Assembly: GCA_035519675.1 (NCBI GenBank)
Contig: DATIWB010000100.1
Coordinates: 1 to 64,000, forward strand
Reading direction: 5' to 3'
Length of the DNA stretch: 64,000 bases
DNA from: RPRB01 sp035519675
GTDB taxonomy: Bacteria > Myxococcota > Myxococcia > Myxococcales > Myxococcaceae
The position numbers and the translations under genes were made by a program. Below, one piece after another: positions 18,383 through 26,553 of this stretch (position 1 is the first letter of the stretch; every line of letters begins with the position of its first letter). The notes below the pieces were generated by a model. The model made no database searches. It saw only the letters and a list, made by a program, of their open reading frames with translations, and was not told the origin of the DNA.

Positions 18383-19801
18383 TCAGCGCAGGCGGGTGAC
18401 CAGCACCCGCTCCTCGGTCAGCTCGTCCATCGCGTAGCGCACGCCCTCACGGCCGAGACCGCTTCGCTTGACGCCGCCGTACGGCATGTTGTCGCTCCGG
18501 AGGTTGGGGGCGTCGTTCACGATGACCCCGCCCACCTCGAGCCCATGGAATGCCCGGCGGACCCGGCCGAGGTCACCGGTGAAGATCCCTGCCTGGAGCC
18601 CGTATTGCCCGGCATTCACCGCGCCGAGCCCCGCCTCCCAGTCCGGCACCGGCCAGACGGCGACCACCGGGCCGAAGATCTCCTCCCGGGCCGCCTTCGA
18701 CTCCTCGGGCACGTCGGCGAGCACCGTGGGCGCCAGGACTCGACCCTCGCGCCGGTGCCCACTGAGCACGCGGGCACCGCCGGCCACCGCCTCGTCGACC
18801 CAGGCGGTGATGCGCTCGGCGGAGCGGTCGTCGATGACCGGTCCACAGACGGTGCGCTCATCGGCGGGGTCCCCGCTGGGGACGGCCCTGGTCCTGCCGA
18901 GCAGCTTCTCCATGAACGCCGCGTGCACCGGCGCCTCGACGAAGACCCGCTGGACCTTGATGCAGACCTGGCCCGCATAGCCGAACCCGGCCGCCACGCA
19001 GCGCTCGACCGCCCAGTCCAGGTCGGCATCGGCGGCGACCAGCACCGCCGCGTTCCCCCCCAGCTCGAGGAGCACCCGGCCCGGCGCCTTCTGCTTCAGC
19101 GCCCAGCCCACCGCGGCGCTCCCGGTGAAGGAGAGGATCCGCACCCGGGGGTCGGTGGCCAGCCGCTCGGCGATGGCGTTGTCGCAGGTGACGACCTGGA
19201 AGCCGGCCGGGTCCGCCCCGGCCTGCTGGGCAATCTCGGCCAGGAGCAGCTGTGCGGTCGGGGCCTGGGGCGGTGGCTTGACGATGATCGGCGCGCCGAC
19301 GGCGAGCGCCGGGGCGACCTTGTGCGCCCCGAGGTTCAAGGGAAAGTTGAAGGGGACGATCCCCACCACCACGCCCGCGGGGAACCGCCGGACCTCCGCC
19401 TCCACGCCCTCGGCGCCGGGGTCGAGGTCCACCGGGACGATGGAGCCGCCGAAGCGGGCCAGCTCGGCCGCCGCGAGCCGGAACACCTCGATTGCCCGGC
19501 GCACCTCCACCCGGGCGAGGGTGATCGGCTTCCCCGCCTCGTGGCAGATGGCCTGGGCCATCTCCTCGCCCCGCGCGCGCAGCCCGGCCACGATGCCCTC
19601 GAGCACCTCGCGCCGTTTCCCGGTGCTCTGCCGCTGCAGCCGCTCCCGCGCGGCGGAGGCCACGGAGATCGCCTGCTCGGCCTGCGCCGCGGAGGCCTGG
19701 GCCACCCGCCGGACCAGCCGCCCGTCCCACGGCGCGCGCACCTCGGCCTGGTGCTCACCGTTCACCCAGGCGCCGTCGATCCACAGCCGTCCGTCCGCCA
19801 T
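18383..19801 (-). CDS. Aldehyde dehydrogenase (second copy, different subfamily)
   Basis: The 472-residue enzyme has the family's VPFNFPLNLGAHKVAPALA entry motif, FTGSAAVGW, general base in LELGGNAA, catalytic cysteine in AGQVCIKVQRV, and EEIFGPVVAVWPV. The GQVC-I-VQRV pattern groups it with glyceraldehyde-3-phosphate/lactaldehyde-type dehydrogenases rather than with the amine-operon enzyme at 6707-8194. ATG 19801 is favoured because MADGRLWIDGAW is the normal beginning; the longer frame reads against the promoter of the divergent gene. It appears monocistronic. Confidence 0.87.
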   Translation of the reverse strand: MADGRLWIDGAWVNGEHQAEVRAPWDGRLVRRVAQASAAQAEQAISVASAARERLQRQSTGKRREVLEGIVAGLRARGEEMAQAICHEAGKPITLARVEVRRAIEVFRLAAAELARFGGSIVPVDLDPGAEGVEAEVRRFPAGVVVGIVPFNFPLNLGAHKVAPALAVGAPIIVKPPPQAPTAQLLLAEIAQQAGADPAGFQVVTCDNAIAERLATDPRVRILSFTGSAAVGWALKQKAPGRVLLELGGNAAVLVAADADLDWAVERCVAAGFGYAGQVCIKVQRVFVEAPVHAAFMEKLLGRTRAVPSGDPADERTVCGPVIDDRSAERITAWVDEAVAGGARVLSGHRREGRVLAPTVLADVPEESKAAREEIFGPVVAVWPVPDWEAGLGAVNAGQYGLQAGIFTGDLGRVRRAFHGLEVGGVIVNDAPNLRSDNMPYGGVKRSGLGREGVRYAMDELTEERVLVTRLR

Positions 19802-19916
19802 GCGCAGAGGACGTACTCCCCTCCCGCCCGGGTCGCCAGGGGACCGGCGCTTCCGGAAGCCCGAGCGCTCCGGCATTGAACGGCCGGCAACCCTGTGGCA
19901 ATCGTCCCCGGCCCGG

Positions 19917-21104
19917 ATGCCGGACGCCCCACCACTCTCCCTCCGCCGCCGCGCCACCATCCTCGTCCTGCTCTGGGTGGCGCTGGCCGTGGTTCCGATC
20001 GTCTTCCCGGCGGCGATCCTTCCCTTCGCCGGCTCGGCCCTCATCGCCTACCTGGTCGCCCCCATCCTCGACTGGCTCACCGGGCAGAAGGTGGCCGGCC
20101 GCGCCATCCCCCGCTGGGTGGCGATCCTCCTCCTCTACGCGGTCTTCTTCCTCCTCACCTACCTGTTCATCATCGCCATCGTCCCGCAGCTCTACCGGGA
20201 GCTGGTGCGCATCTCGTCGAACGCCTTCTCCTTCGCCCGCTCGCTCACCCCCGAGAGGGTGCAGGAGATCGCCCGGCAGATGGAGGACTGGCTCAACTCG
20301 CACGGGGTGCCGGTCGCGCTGTCCTCCCGCTCGCTCGAAGGCGCGGACGCCGCCGAGGCTTACACCGGCCGGCCGAGCTGGAGCCTGTCGATGGACCTGG
20401 AGCGGCTGATCCACGACGCCGCCGGCCGCTTCTCGGGCGTGGCCACCGCCAACGTCACCCGGCTGATGGCCTTCACCCGGGAGCTCATCAGCGGGGTGTT
20501 CAAGGGCGTCTTCACCCTCTTCCTGATGCTGATGGTGGCGGCGTTCATCTCCATCGACGCCTCGGGCATCCGGGCCTACTTCCGCTCGCTGGTCCCGCCG
20601 GAGTGGGCGGCCGACGCCTCGGCGCTGGTCCGCCGGATCGACCGCTCGCTGGCGGGGGTGGTCCGCGGGCAGGTCACCATCTGCATGGTGAACGGGGCGC
20701 TGACCTTCGCCGGGCTGGTGCTCTTCGGGGTGAAGTTCGCCTTCCTGCTCGCCACCGTGGCCACCTTCTTCAGCCTCATCCCCATCTTCGGGACCATCAT
20801 CAGCTCGGTGCCCATCGTGATCATGGCCCTGGCCCAGAGCTGGCGCGCCGGCCTCGGGATGCTGTTCTGGATCATCGGCATCCACGCCCTGGAGGCGTAC
20901 TTCCTCAACCCGAAGATCATGGGCAACGCGGCGCGGATGCACCCGGTGGTGGTGGTGTTCGCGCTCATCGCTGGCGAGCGCACCTACGGGCTGCTCGGGG
21001 CGCTGTTCGCGGTGCCGGTGGCGGCGGTGCTGGTGGCCTGCTTCGAGTTCGTCCGGCGGAAGGCGCAGCCAGTACCCTCCACGGACGACATGGCCCTCCC
21101 CTGA
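19917..21104 (+). CDS. AI-2E family transporter
   Basis: The 395-residue protein matches the AI-2E/PerM/YdiK permease family: early paired helices (LLWVALAVVPIVFPAAILPFAG... then YLVAPILDWL), a soluble middle part around residues 90-160, and a C-terminal helix block with the family signature region FSLIPIFGTIISSVPIVIMAL and NPKIMGNAARMHPVVVVFA. Start ATG 19917 begins 115 bp from the divergent aldehyde dehydrogenase. Members export small molecules or act in stress tolerance; quorum-signal transport is shown for only a few, so the substrate is open. Confidence 0.85.
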   Translation: MPDAPPLSLRRRATILVLLWVALAVVPIVFPAAILPFAGSALIAYLVAPILDWLTGQKVAGRAIPRWVAILLLYAVFFLLTYLFIIAIVPQLYRELVRISSNAFSFARSLTPERVQEIARQMEDWLNSHGVPVALSSRSLEGADAAEAYTGRPSWSLSMDLERLIHDAAGRFSGVATANVTRLMAFTRELISGVFKGVFTLFLMLMVAAFISIDASGIRAYFRSLVPPEWAADASALVRRIDRSLAGVVRGQVTICMVNGALTFAGLVLFGVKFAFLLATVATFFSLIPIFGTIISSVPIVIMALAQSWRAGLGMLFWIIGIHALEAYFLNPKIMGNAARMHPVVVVFALIAGERTYGLLGALFAVPVAAVLVACFEFVRRKAQPVPSTDDMALP

Positions 21105-21213
21105 GCTACCCCATCGGGTGAGGCAGACCAGCTCTGCAGCGCGGCCCCAGGCCGGCCGTAGACCGAGTCGGACTTCTTCACCAGGCCGCGGAGCCGGACT
21201 GGCGACCCGTGGT

Positions 21214-21519
21214 TCAGCAGCCCGGGCCCGAGGTCACGGCAACTCCGCAGTGGAAGCTCGTGTCGCAGTGAACCAGGCCGCAGCCGTTCCGCACGTAGGG
21301 GCTGTAAGGGTCCTGGCCGTTGCTGCAGGCCGCCGGGCACATCGGGCGCTGGCTGGCGGCGACGGCGTTGGTTCCGTTTCCACAGCAGCCATCGGACGCG
21401 CAGTCCGCATCGGTGGTGCACACCGGACCGACCACGCCGCCGCCGCCGTCGTCCATGGGTCCGCACGCCGCCAGCGCGAGCGCCGCACCGGCGAGCACAC
21501 CCCAGAGATTGCGCTTCAT
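21214..21519 (-). CDS. Small cysteine-rich lipoprotein
   Basis: The 101-residue product has a signal peptide (KRNLWGVLAGAALALAAC) with the lipid cysteine at residue 19, then a glycine spacer and a compact domain with ten further cysteines (CTTDADCASDGCCGNGT, CPAACSNG and later). The CTTDADC pattern is like the EGF-like/Dickkopf-type cysteine modules common in myxobacterial surface proteins. Disulfide pairing outside the cytoplasm is expected. It sits 52 bp downstream of rho on the same strand but need not be functionally linked. No known function. Confidence 0.7.
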   Translation of the reverse strand: MKRNLWGVLAGAALALAACGPMDDGGGGVVGPVCTTDADCASDGCCGNGTNAVAASQRPMCPAACSNGQDPYSPYVRNGCGLVHCDTSFHCGVAVTSGPGC

Positions 21520-21571
21520 CCTCGAGCCACCCTCCTGTCGCTGCCCTCCGACGGGCGGCGGCCAGGAATCT

Positions 21572-23161
21572 TCATCTGTTCATCGAGCCCAGGAAGTCCG
21601 CGTTCGACTTGGTGGGGCGCATATGCTTGAGAACGAACTCCATCGCGTCGATGGGCGTGAAGGGGTGCAGGACCTGCCGGAGCGCGGTGACCCGGATGAG
21701 GTCCTCGGGTCTCAGGAGCAGCTCCTCCTTCCGGGTGCCGGACTTGTTGATGTCCAGACAGGGGAAGATGCGCTTCTCCATCAGCTTCCGGTCGAGGACG
21801 ATCTCCGAGTTCCCGGTTCCCTTGAACTCCTCGAAGATCACCTCGTCCATGCGGCTGCCGGTGTCGATGAGCGCGGTGCCGATGATGGTCAGGCTCCCGC
21901 CCTCCTCGATGTTCCGGGCCGCGCCGAAGAACCGCTTCGGCTTGTGGAGGGCGTTGGAGTCCACGCCACCGGAGAGGATCTTACCCGAGGGCGGGACCAC
22001 GGTGTTGTAGGCCCTGGCCAGACGGGTGATGGAATCAAGGAGGATGCACACGTCGTGCTTCTGCTCCACCAGGCGCTTGGCCTTGTCGATCACCATCTCC
22101 GCCACCTGCACGTGGCGGGTGGCCGGCTCGTCGAAGGTGCTGCTCACCACCTCGCCCCGGACGTTGCGCTCCATGTCCGTCACTTCCTCGGGCCGCTCGT
22201 CGACCAGCAGCACGATGAGGAAGATCTCCGGGTGGTTCTGGGCGATGGCGTGGGCGATGTTCTGCAGGAGCACCGTCTTGCCCGCCTTCGGGGGGGCGAC
22301 GATGAGACACCGCTGACCGAGCCCGATGGGGGTGAAGAGGTCGATGATGCGGGTCGTCATCTCCGACCCGTCGAACTCGAGGTTCAGCTTCCGCGTCGGG
22401 TAGAGCGGGGTGAGGTTGTCGAAGAGGATCCGCTCCCGTGCCTCGCTGCTGGTCGGGTCGACGAAGTTGACCTTGTCGACCTTCTGCAGGGCGAAGAACC
22501 GCTCGCCTTCGCGCGGCTGGCGGATCGGGCCGTAGACCGTGTCGCCCGGCCGGAGGCTGAAGCGCCGCACCTGGCTGGGGCTGACGTAGATGTCGTCGGG
22601 GCTGGGCTGGTAGTCGCTGTCGGCGCTGCGGAGGAAGCCGAAGCCGTCGGACTGCAGCTCCATCACTCCTTCGGCGTGCACCTCGAACTTCTTGTCCGCG
22701 ATGCCGGAGAGCAGGGCGAAGATGAGATCTTGCTTCTTCAGCCCCTGCGTCCCCTCGACCCCGAAGTCCTGGGCCATGTGGGACAGCTCGGTGATCTTCA
22801 TCCGCTTCAGGTCGTTGAGGCGGAGCACCTGCATCGGCGTGCCGTCGGCGGCGGTGACGACGGTGGGCCCCGGCTCGCCGTTCGAGTCGGGGGGGCGTTC
22901 GGCGACCACCGGCGGGGCCGACGGGTCCTCGGGGACGGCATTCAGCTCGTCGTCCCGGACCGGGCGGGAGATGGGGGTGAGCACCGGCCGGAGCGGGGTC
23001 TGCCCCTCCTCGGCCGCGTCGACGCCGTTGCTCTCACCGTCGGTGGCCTCCGGGTCGCGCCGGCGGCGGCCGCCCTTTCGGCGGGGGGCGGACTCGGGGG
23101 ACTCCTCGGGGGCGACCTCGAGGTCCGCGGGCTTCTCTTTGCTTGAACGGGCTTTGCGCAT
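21572..23161 (-). CDS. rho: Transcription termination factor Rho
   Basis: The 529-residue Rho hexamer subunit terminates transcription by RNA-dependent ATP hydrolysis. After an unusual N-terminal extension of about 110 residues (charged, low complexity) comes the Rho_N domain (LNDLKRMKITELSHMAQDFG) and the cold-shock-like RNA-binding domain (VMELQSDGFGFLR, DDIYVSPSQVRRF). The P-loop is PPKAGKT with its lysine at K295, followed by DERPEEVTDM, the Q-loop, and the R-loop region with GSLTIIGTALIDTGSRMDE. ATG 23161 gives MRKARSSKEK; no clear ribosome site precedes it. It is divergent from ligA. Confidence 0.95.
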   Translation of the reverse strand: MRKARSSKEKPADLEVAPEESPESAPRRKGGRRRRDPEATDGESNGVDAAEEGQTPLRPVLTPISRPVRDDELNAVPEDPSAPPVVAERPPDSNGEPGPTVVTAADGTPMQVLRLNDLKRMKITELSHMAQDFGVEGTQGLKKQDLIFALLSGIADKKFEVHAEGVMELQSDGFGFLRSADSDYQPSPDDIYVSPSQVRRFSLRPGDTVYGPIRQPREGERFFALQKVDKVNFVDPTSSEARERILFDNLTPLYPTRKLNLEFDGSEMTTRIIDLFTPIGLGQRCLIVAPPKAGKTVLLQNIAHAIAQNHPEIFLIVLLVDERPEEVTDMERNVRGEVVSSTFDEPATRHVQVAEMVIDKAKRLVEQKHDVCILLDSITRLARAYNTVVPPSGKILSGGVDSNALHKPKRFFGAARNIEEGGSLTIIGTALIDTGSRMDEVIFEEFKGTGNSEIVLDRKLMEKRIFPCLDINKSGTRKEELLLRPEDLIRVTALRQVLHPFTPIDAMEFVLKHMRPTKSNADFLGSMNR

Positions 23162-23400
23162 GGGGAGCTTGCACCCCGCGCCAGGGAGAGAGGGCGGGGG
23201 AATGACAGACCGACCCGACAGCCGCTCGGCGCCTCGACAGCAGCGAGAGGCGCTCACTTCCGTGTTGCGGTGGCGGGGCAGTGTTGAGGGTCCGCGGGCG
23301 GTGGACTTCCACGTCACCCACGGATGAGAAGGACGTTATTGACCGCCTCCCCCAGTGTCAAGAAGACCTGAGGTGAGGTGCACAGCCCGCGACGCCCCCC

Positions 23401-25431
23401 GTGAACGCCGACACCGCCCGAGCCCGAGCCGAGCAGCTGAAGGCGCAGATTGCCCGAGCCGACCACCGCTACTACGTCCTGGACGACCCGGAGCTGACCG
23501 ACGCCGAGTACGACGTGCTGGTCCGCGAGCTCCAGGCGCTCGAGGGTGAGTTTCCCACGCTCCGTACCCCCGACTCGCCCACCGCACGGGTCGCCGGCGC
23601 GCCGTCCGAGAAGTTCCGGCCGGTGACCCACCGGGTCCCGATGCTCAGCCTGTCCAACGCCTTCACCGACGCCGAGATGCTCGAGTTCGACACCCGGGTG
23701 CACAAGGTGCTCGGGCAGCAGGACGTTCCTTACGTCTGCGAGCCGAAGCTCGACGGGCTGGCGGTGGAGCTGACCTACGTCGACGGCCAGCTGGTGGAGG
23801 GAGCGACGCGAGGCGACGGAACGGTGGGCGAGGACGTCACCGCCAACCTCCGCACCATCCGGGTGGTGCCGCTGGTCCTGAAGCGCCCTGGCTCCGGCCC
23901 CGAGGTTCCGGCGCGGGTGGAGGTCCGCGGGGAGGTGTTCCTCCGCCGGGCCGACTTCGCCCGGCTCAACGCCCGCCGCGAGCAGGAGGGCGAGCCGCTC
24001 TACGTCAATCCCCGCAACACCGCCGCCGGCTCGCTCCGGCAGCTCGACCCGGCCATCACCGCCTCGCGCCCCCTCTCCTTCTTCGCCTACGAGCTCGGAG
24101 GCTGGGGGGAGGCGGCCGGCGCAGCTCCGTTCACCCTCCACTCCGAGAAGCTGGCCTGGCTCGCCTCCATCGGCCTTCCAGTCAACCCCGAGAACCGTTC
24201 GGTGACCGGGCTGGAGGGCGTCCGGGCCGCGTACCAGGCCTTCCTCGCCCGGCGCCACGCCCTGGCCTACGACGTGGACGGGATGGTGGTGAAGCTCGAC
24301 GCCGAGGACGCCCGCCGCCGGCTGGGGCAGGTCTCCCGGAGCCCACGCTGGGCCGTGGCCTACAAGTTTCCTCCGGAGGAGGCCCGGACGAAGGTGGAGG
24401 CGATCGAGGTGAACGTCGGCCGTACCGGTGCACTCACCCCGGTGGCCTTCCTCACCCCGGTGCAGGTCGGTGGGGTGACCGTGTCGCGGGCCACGCTGCA
24501 CAATCCGCTGGAGCTCAAGCGCAAGGACGTGCGCGTCGGGGACCAGGTGTTCGTCCGGCGCGCGGGCGACGTCATCCCGGAGATCGTCAAGGTCATCGAT
24601 TCGGTCCGGACCGGCGCCGAGCAGCAGTACCTGTTCCCCGACCACTGCCCGGTGTGCGGCGCGGCGGCGGTGATGGACGAGGACGGGGCCATCCTCCGCT
24701 GCACCGGCCTCGACTGCCCGGCGCAGCTCCAGGCCCGGCTCCAGCACTTCGCCAGCCGCGGGGGGATGGACATCGAGGGGCTGGGGGACAAGCTGGCCGC
24801 CCAGCTGGTCGAGTCCGGCCTGGTGAAGCGCGCCGCTGACCTCTACCGGCTGGGGCTGGAAACGCTCACCGACCTGGAGCGGATGGGCGAGAAGAGCGCC
24901 CAGAACTTCCTCGCCGCGCTGGAGCGGAGCAAGCGCCCTCCGCTGCGCCGCTTCCTCCATGCGCTCGGCATCCGCCACGTGGGCGAGGCCACCGCTCGCG
25001 CCCTGGCCGACCACTTCAAGGACGTGCGCGCCCTCTACGACGCCGACGCCGAGGCGCTCACCCGGGTGAAGGACGTGGGCCCGGAGATGGCCAAGGTCAT
25101 CGCCGGGTTCTTCGCCGAGCCGCAGAACCGGGAGGGCATCGAGGCGCTGCTCGCCGCCGGGGCGAAGCCCCAGCCTCCCGAGGACACCTCGAGGGGTCCC
25201 TTCGCCGGCAAGACGGTGGTGCTCACCGGCACCCTCATCGCGCTCACCCGCGAGCAGGCGAAGGAGGAGGTGGAGCGCCGCGGAGGGAAGGTCTCGGGGA
25301 GCGTGTCGAGGAAGACCGACTTCGTCGTCGCCGGCGAGGAGGCCGGGAGCAAGCTGAAGAAGGCCACCGAGCTCGGGGTCAAGGTGCTCGACGAACCGGC
25401 CTTCCTGGACCTCCTCGGCGCGGCGTCGTAG
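23401..25431 (+). CDS. ligA: NAD-dependent DNA ligase LigA
   Basis: The 676-residue enzyme seals nicks using NAD. The order is domain Ia (YYVLDDPELTDAEYD), the adenylation domain with the AMP-accepting lysine K116 in EPKLDGLAVE, and the OB fold. A four-cysteine zinc finger follows (CPVCG ... CTGLDCPAQ), then helix-hairpin-helix repeats (IRHVGEATARALADHF) and a C-terminal BRCT domain (from about residue 598, FAGKTVVLTGTL). Length is standard. GTG 23401 is used. It is followed 14 bp later by the acylphosphatase gene. Confidence 0.96.
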   Translation: MNADTARARAEQLKAQIARADHRYYVLDDPELTDAEYDVLVRELQALEGEFPTLRTPDSPTARVAGAPSEKFRPVTHRVPMLSLSNAFTDAEMLEFDTRVHKVLGQQDVPYVCEPKLDGLAVELTYVDGQLVEGATRGDGTVGEDVTANLRTIRVVPLVLKRPGSGPEVPARVEVRGEVFLRRADFARLNARREQEGEPLYVNPRNTAAGSLRQLDPAITASRPLSFFAYELGGWGEAAGAAPFTLHSEKLAWLASIGLPVNPENRSVTGLEGVRAAYQAFLARRHALAYDVDGMVVKLDAEDARRRLGQVSRSPRWAVAYKFPPEEARTKVEAIEVNVGRTGALTPVAFLTPVQVGGVTVSRATLHNPLELKRKDVRVGDQVFVRRAGDVIPEIVKVIDSVRTGAEQQYLFPDHCPVCGAAAVMDEDGAILRCTGLDCPAQLQARLQHFASRGGMDIEGLGDKLAAQLVESGLVKRAADLYRLGLETLTDLERMGEKSAQNFLAALERSKRPPLRRFLHALGIRHVGEATARALADHFKDVRALYDADAEALTRVKDVGPEMAKVIAGFFAEPQNREGIEALLAAGAKPQPPEDTSRGPFAGKTVVLTGTLIALTREQAKEEVERRGGKVSGSVSRKTDFVVAGEEAGSKLKKATELGVKVLDEPAFLDLLGAAS

Positions 25432-25445
25432 AGGAGGCGTCTGCC

Positions 25446-25730
25446 ATGGACCGCTCGGCCGTTCACCTCCTGGTGTCGGGACGCGTGCAGGGCGTGGCAT
25501 TCCGCGCCCGCGCCGTCTCCGAGGCGACCCGGCTCGGGCTGTCGGGGTGGATCCGGAACCGGATGGACGGCACGGTGGAGGCCCGGGCCGAGGGCCCGCC
25601 CGAGGCGATCGAGACCTTCGTCGCCTGGTGCCACCAGGGGCCTCCGGCGGCGCAGGTGGAGGATGTCCGGGTGACGCCGGTCTCCCCCACCGGAGTGGAC
25701 CGTGGCTTCCAGGTGGGGACCACGGGGTGA
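25446..25730 (+). CDS. acyP: Acylphosphatase
   Basis: The 94-residue enzyme hydrolyses acyl-phosphates. The signature VSGRVQGVAFRARA supplies the phosphate-binding loop and the catalytic arginine (R20), and GWIRNRMDGTVEARAEG supplies the catalytic asparagine (N38). Both agree with the family's Arg/Asn pair, and the length is typical. It follows ligA after 14 bp, with GGAGG at 25432-25436 ahead of the ATG, and overlaps the next gene by 4 bp (GTGA). Confidence 0.93.
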   Translation: MDRSAVHLLVSGRVQGVAFRARAVSEATRLGLSGWIRNRMDGTVEARAEGPPEAIETFVAWCHQGPPAAQVEDVRVTPVSPTGVDRGFQVGTTG

Positions 25731-26146
25731 GCCACCTCTGTGGAGTGCTCGGCATCCGCGCCGGGTCGAAGGTCTCGGTGGTGAACCCGCCGCCGGGGTT
25801 CGTCACCCGCCTCAACCCGCTCCCGGACGGGGTGGAGTTCCTGGTCACCGCCCAGACCGGGCTGGACGTGGTGCTCTTCTTCACCCGGACCGCGGGCGAG
25901 CTGCTCACCCGGCTCCCGGCCCTGGCCCGCTGCATCTCCCTTCCCGGCCGGATCTGGGTGGCGTGGGAGGACCGGGCCACCACCCTCGACGAGGACATGG
26001 TCCGCCAGGCCGGGCTCGACCTCGGTCTGGTGGACGACCGGCGGGCGAACCTCGGCGAGGGCTGGATGGGGCTGCGGCTCAAGCGCGAGTCGCGGGCGCG
26101 GCCGAGCCGGCCGGGAAGCCGGCAGCCGTCCATCGCCGACGCGTGA
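25727..26146 (+). CDS. DUF3052-like small protein
   Basis: The 139-residue product starts LCGVLGIRAGSKVSVVNPP and contains GLDVVLFFTRTAGELLTRLP and a lysine-poor GRIWVAWEDR strand, a pattern I associate with the DUF3052 family (small alpha/beta proteins of unknown role). The C-terminal 30 residues are basic and low-complexity. GTG 25727 overlaps the acylphosphatase stop (GTGA), so it is the last gene of ligA-acyP-this gene. Family assignment is from memory and moderately sure. Confidence 0.6.
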   Translation: MSHLCGVLGIRAGSKVSVVNPPPGFVTRLNPLPDGVEFLVTAQTGLDVVLFFTRTAGELLTRLPALARCISLPGRIWVAWEDRATTLDEDMVRQAGLDLGLVDDRRANLGEGWMGLRLKRESRARPSRPGSRQPSIADA

Positions 26147-26553
26147 GGGGGGGGCTGAGCGCCCGGGGTTCCGCAGCCTTTGCGGGATCTCTTGCGCCAC
26201 GGGCCCCTTCTCTGCAAGTATAAGGACTGAAAGGGATTTTTTTTGACGGGACCTGCGTCCCTGGGACGCCGCAAGCGTGCGGCGCACCACTCCGGGCAGC
26301 CGAGGGCAAGACCCCGGCGACACCCAACCCGGGGCCAATGGCCGCAGGAAAGCAGCACCAGAGCACTTCGAGGGAGTCCTGACTCTCGTGAACCCCCCGC
26401 GCTTGACGACCGAGCACCGCCCAGGCGGCCCCCGGTCTGCGCCGGTCGGTCCACCCGGGACCCTCTCCTTCACGCGCGCTCCTGAACCGCTCGATTCCGC
26501 CGCCACCCGTCCGGCGGACGGCGAGTCCGGATGCGCGCGCACGGGGTTTCCCC
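26147..26553. promoter_or_regulatory. Structured 407-bp leader region before the RNase E/G gene
   Basis: No gene is evident. The stretch holds a TATAAGGACT element at 26219-26228, a run of eight T at 26237-26244, then two adjacent hairpins: GGGAC-4 nt-GTCCC (26248-26261) and a perfect CGCCGCA-AGCG-TGCGGCG (26267-26284). More than 260 bp follow before the ATG. The rne leader of enterobacteria is a long structured region through which RNase E limits its own mRNA; a similar autoregulatory leader is my inference here. The T-run just before the hairpins is the wrong way round for an intrinsic terminator on this strand. Confidence 0.4.

Noticed and set aside
23314..26454. A 1046-codon minus-strand open frame across ligA and acyP
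   Set aside because: The plus strand encodes intact LigA and acylphosphatase, and the minus frame has no recognisable motif.
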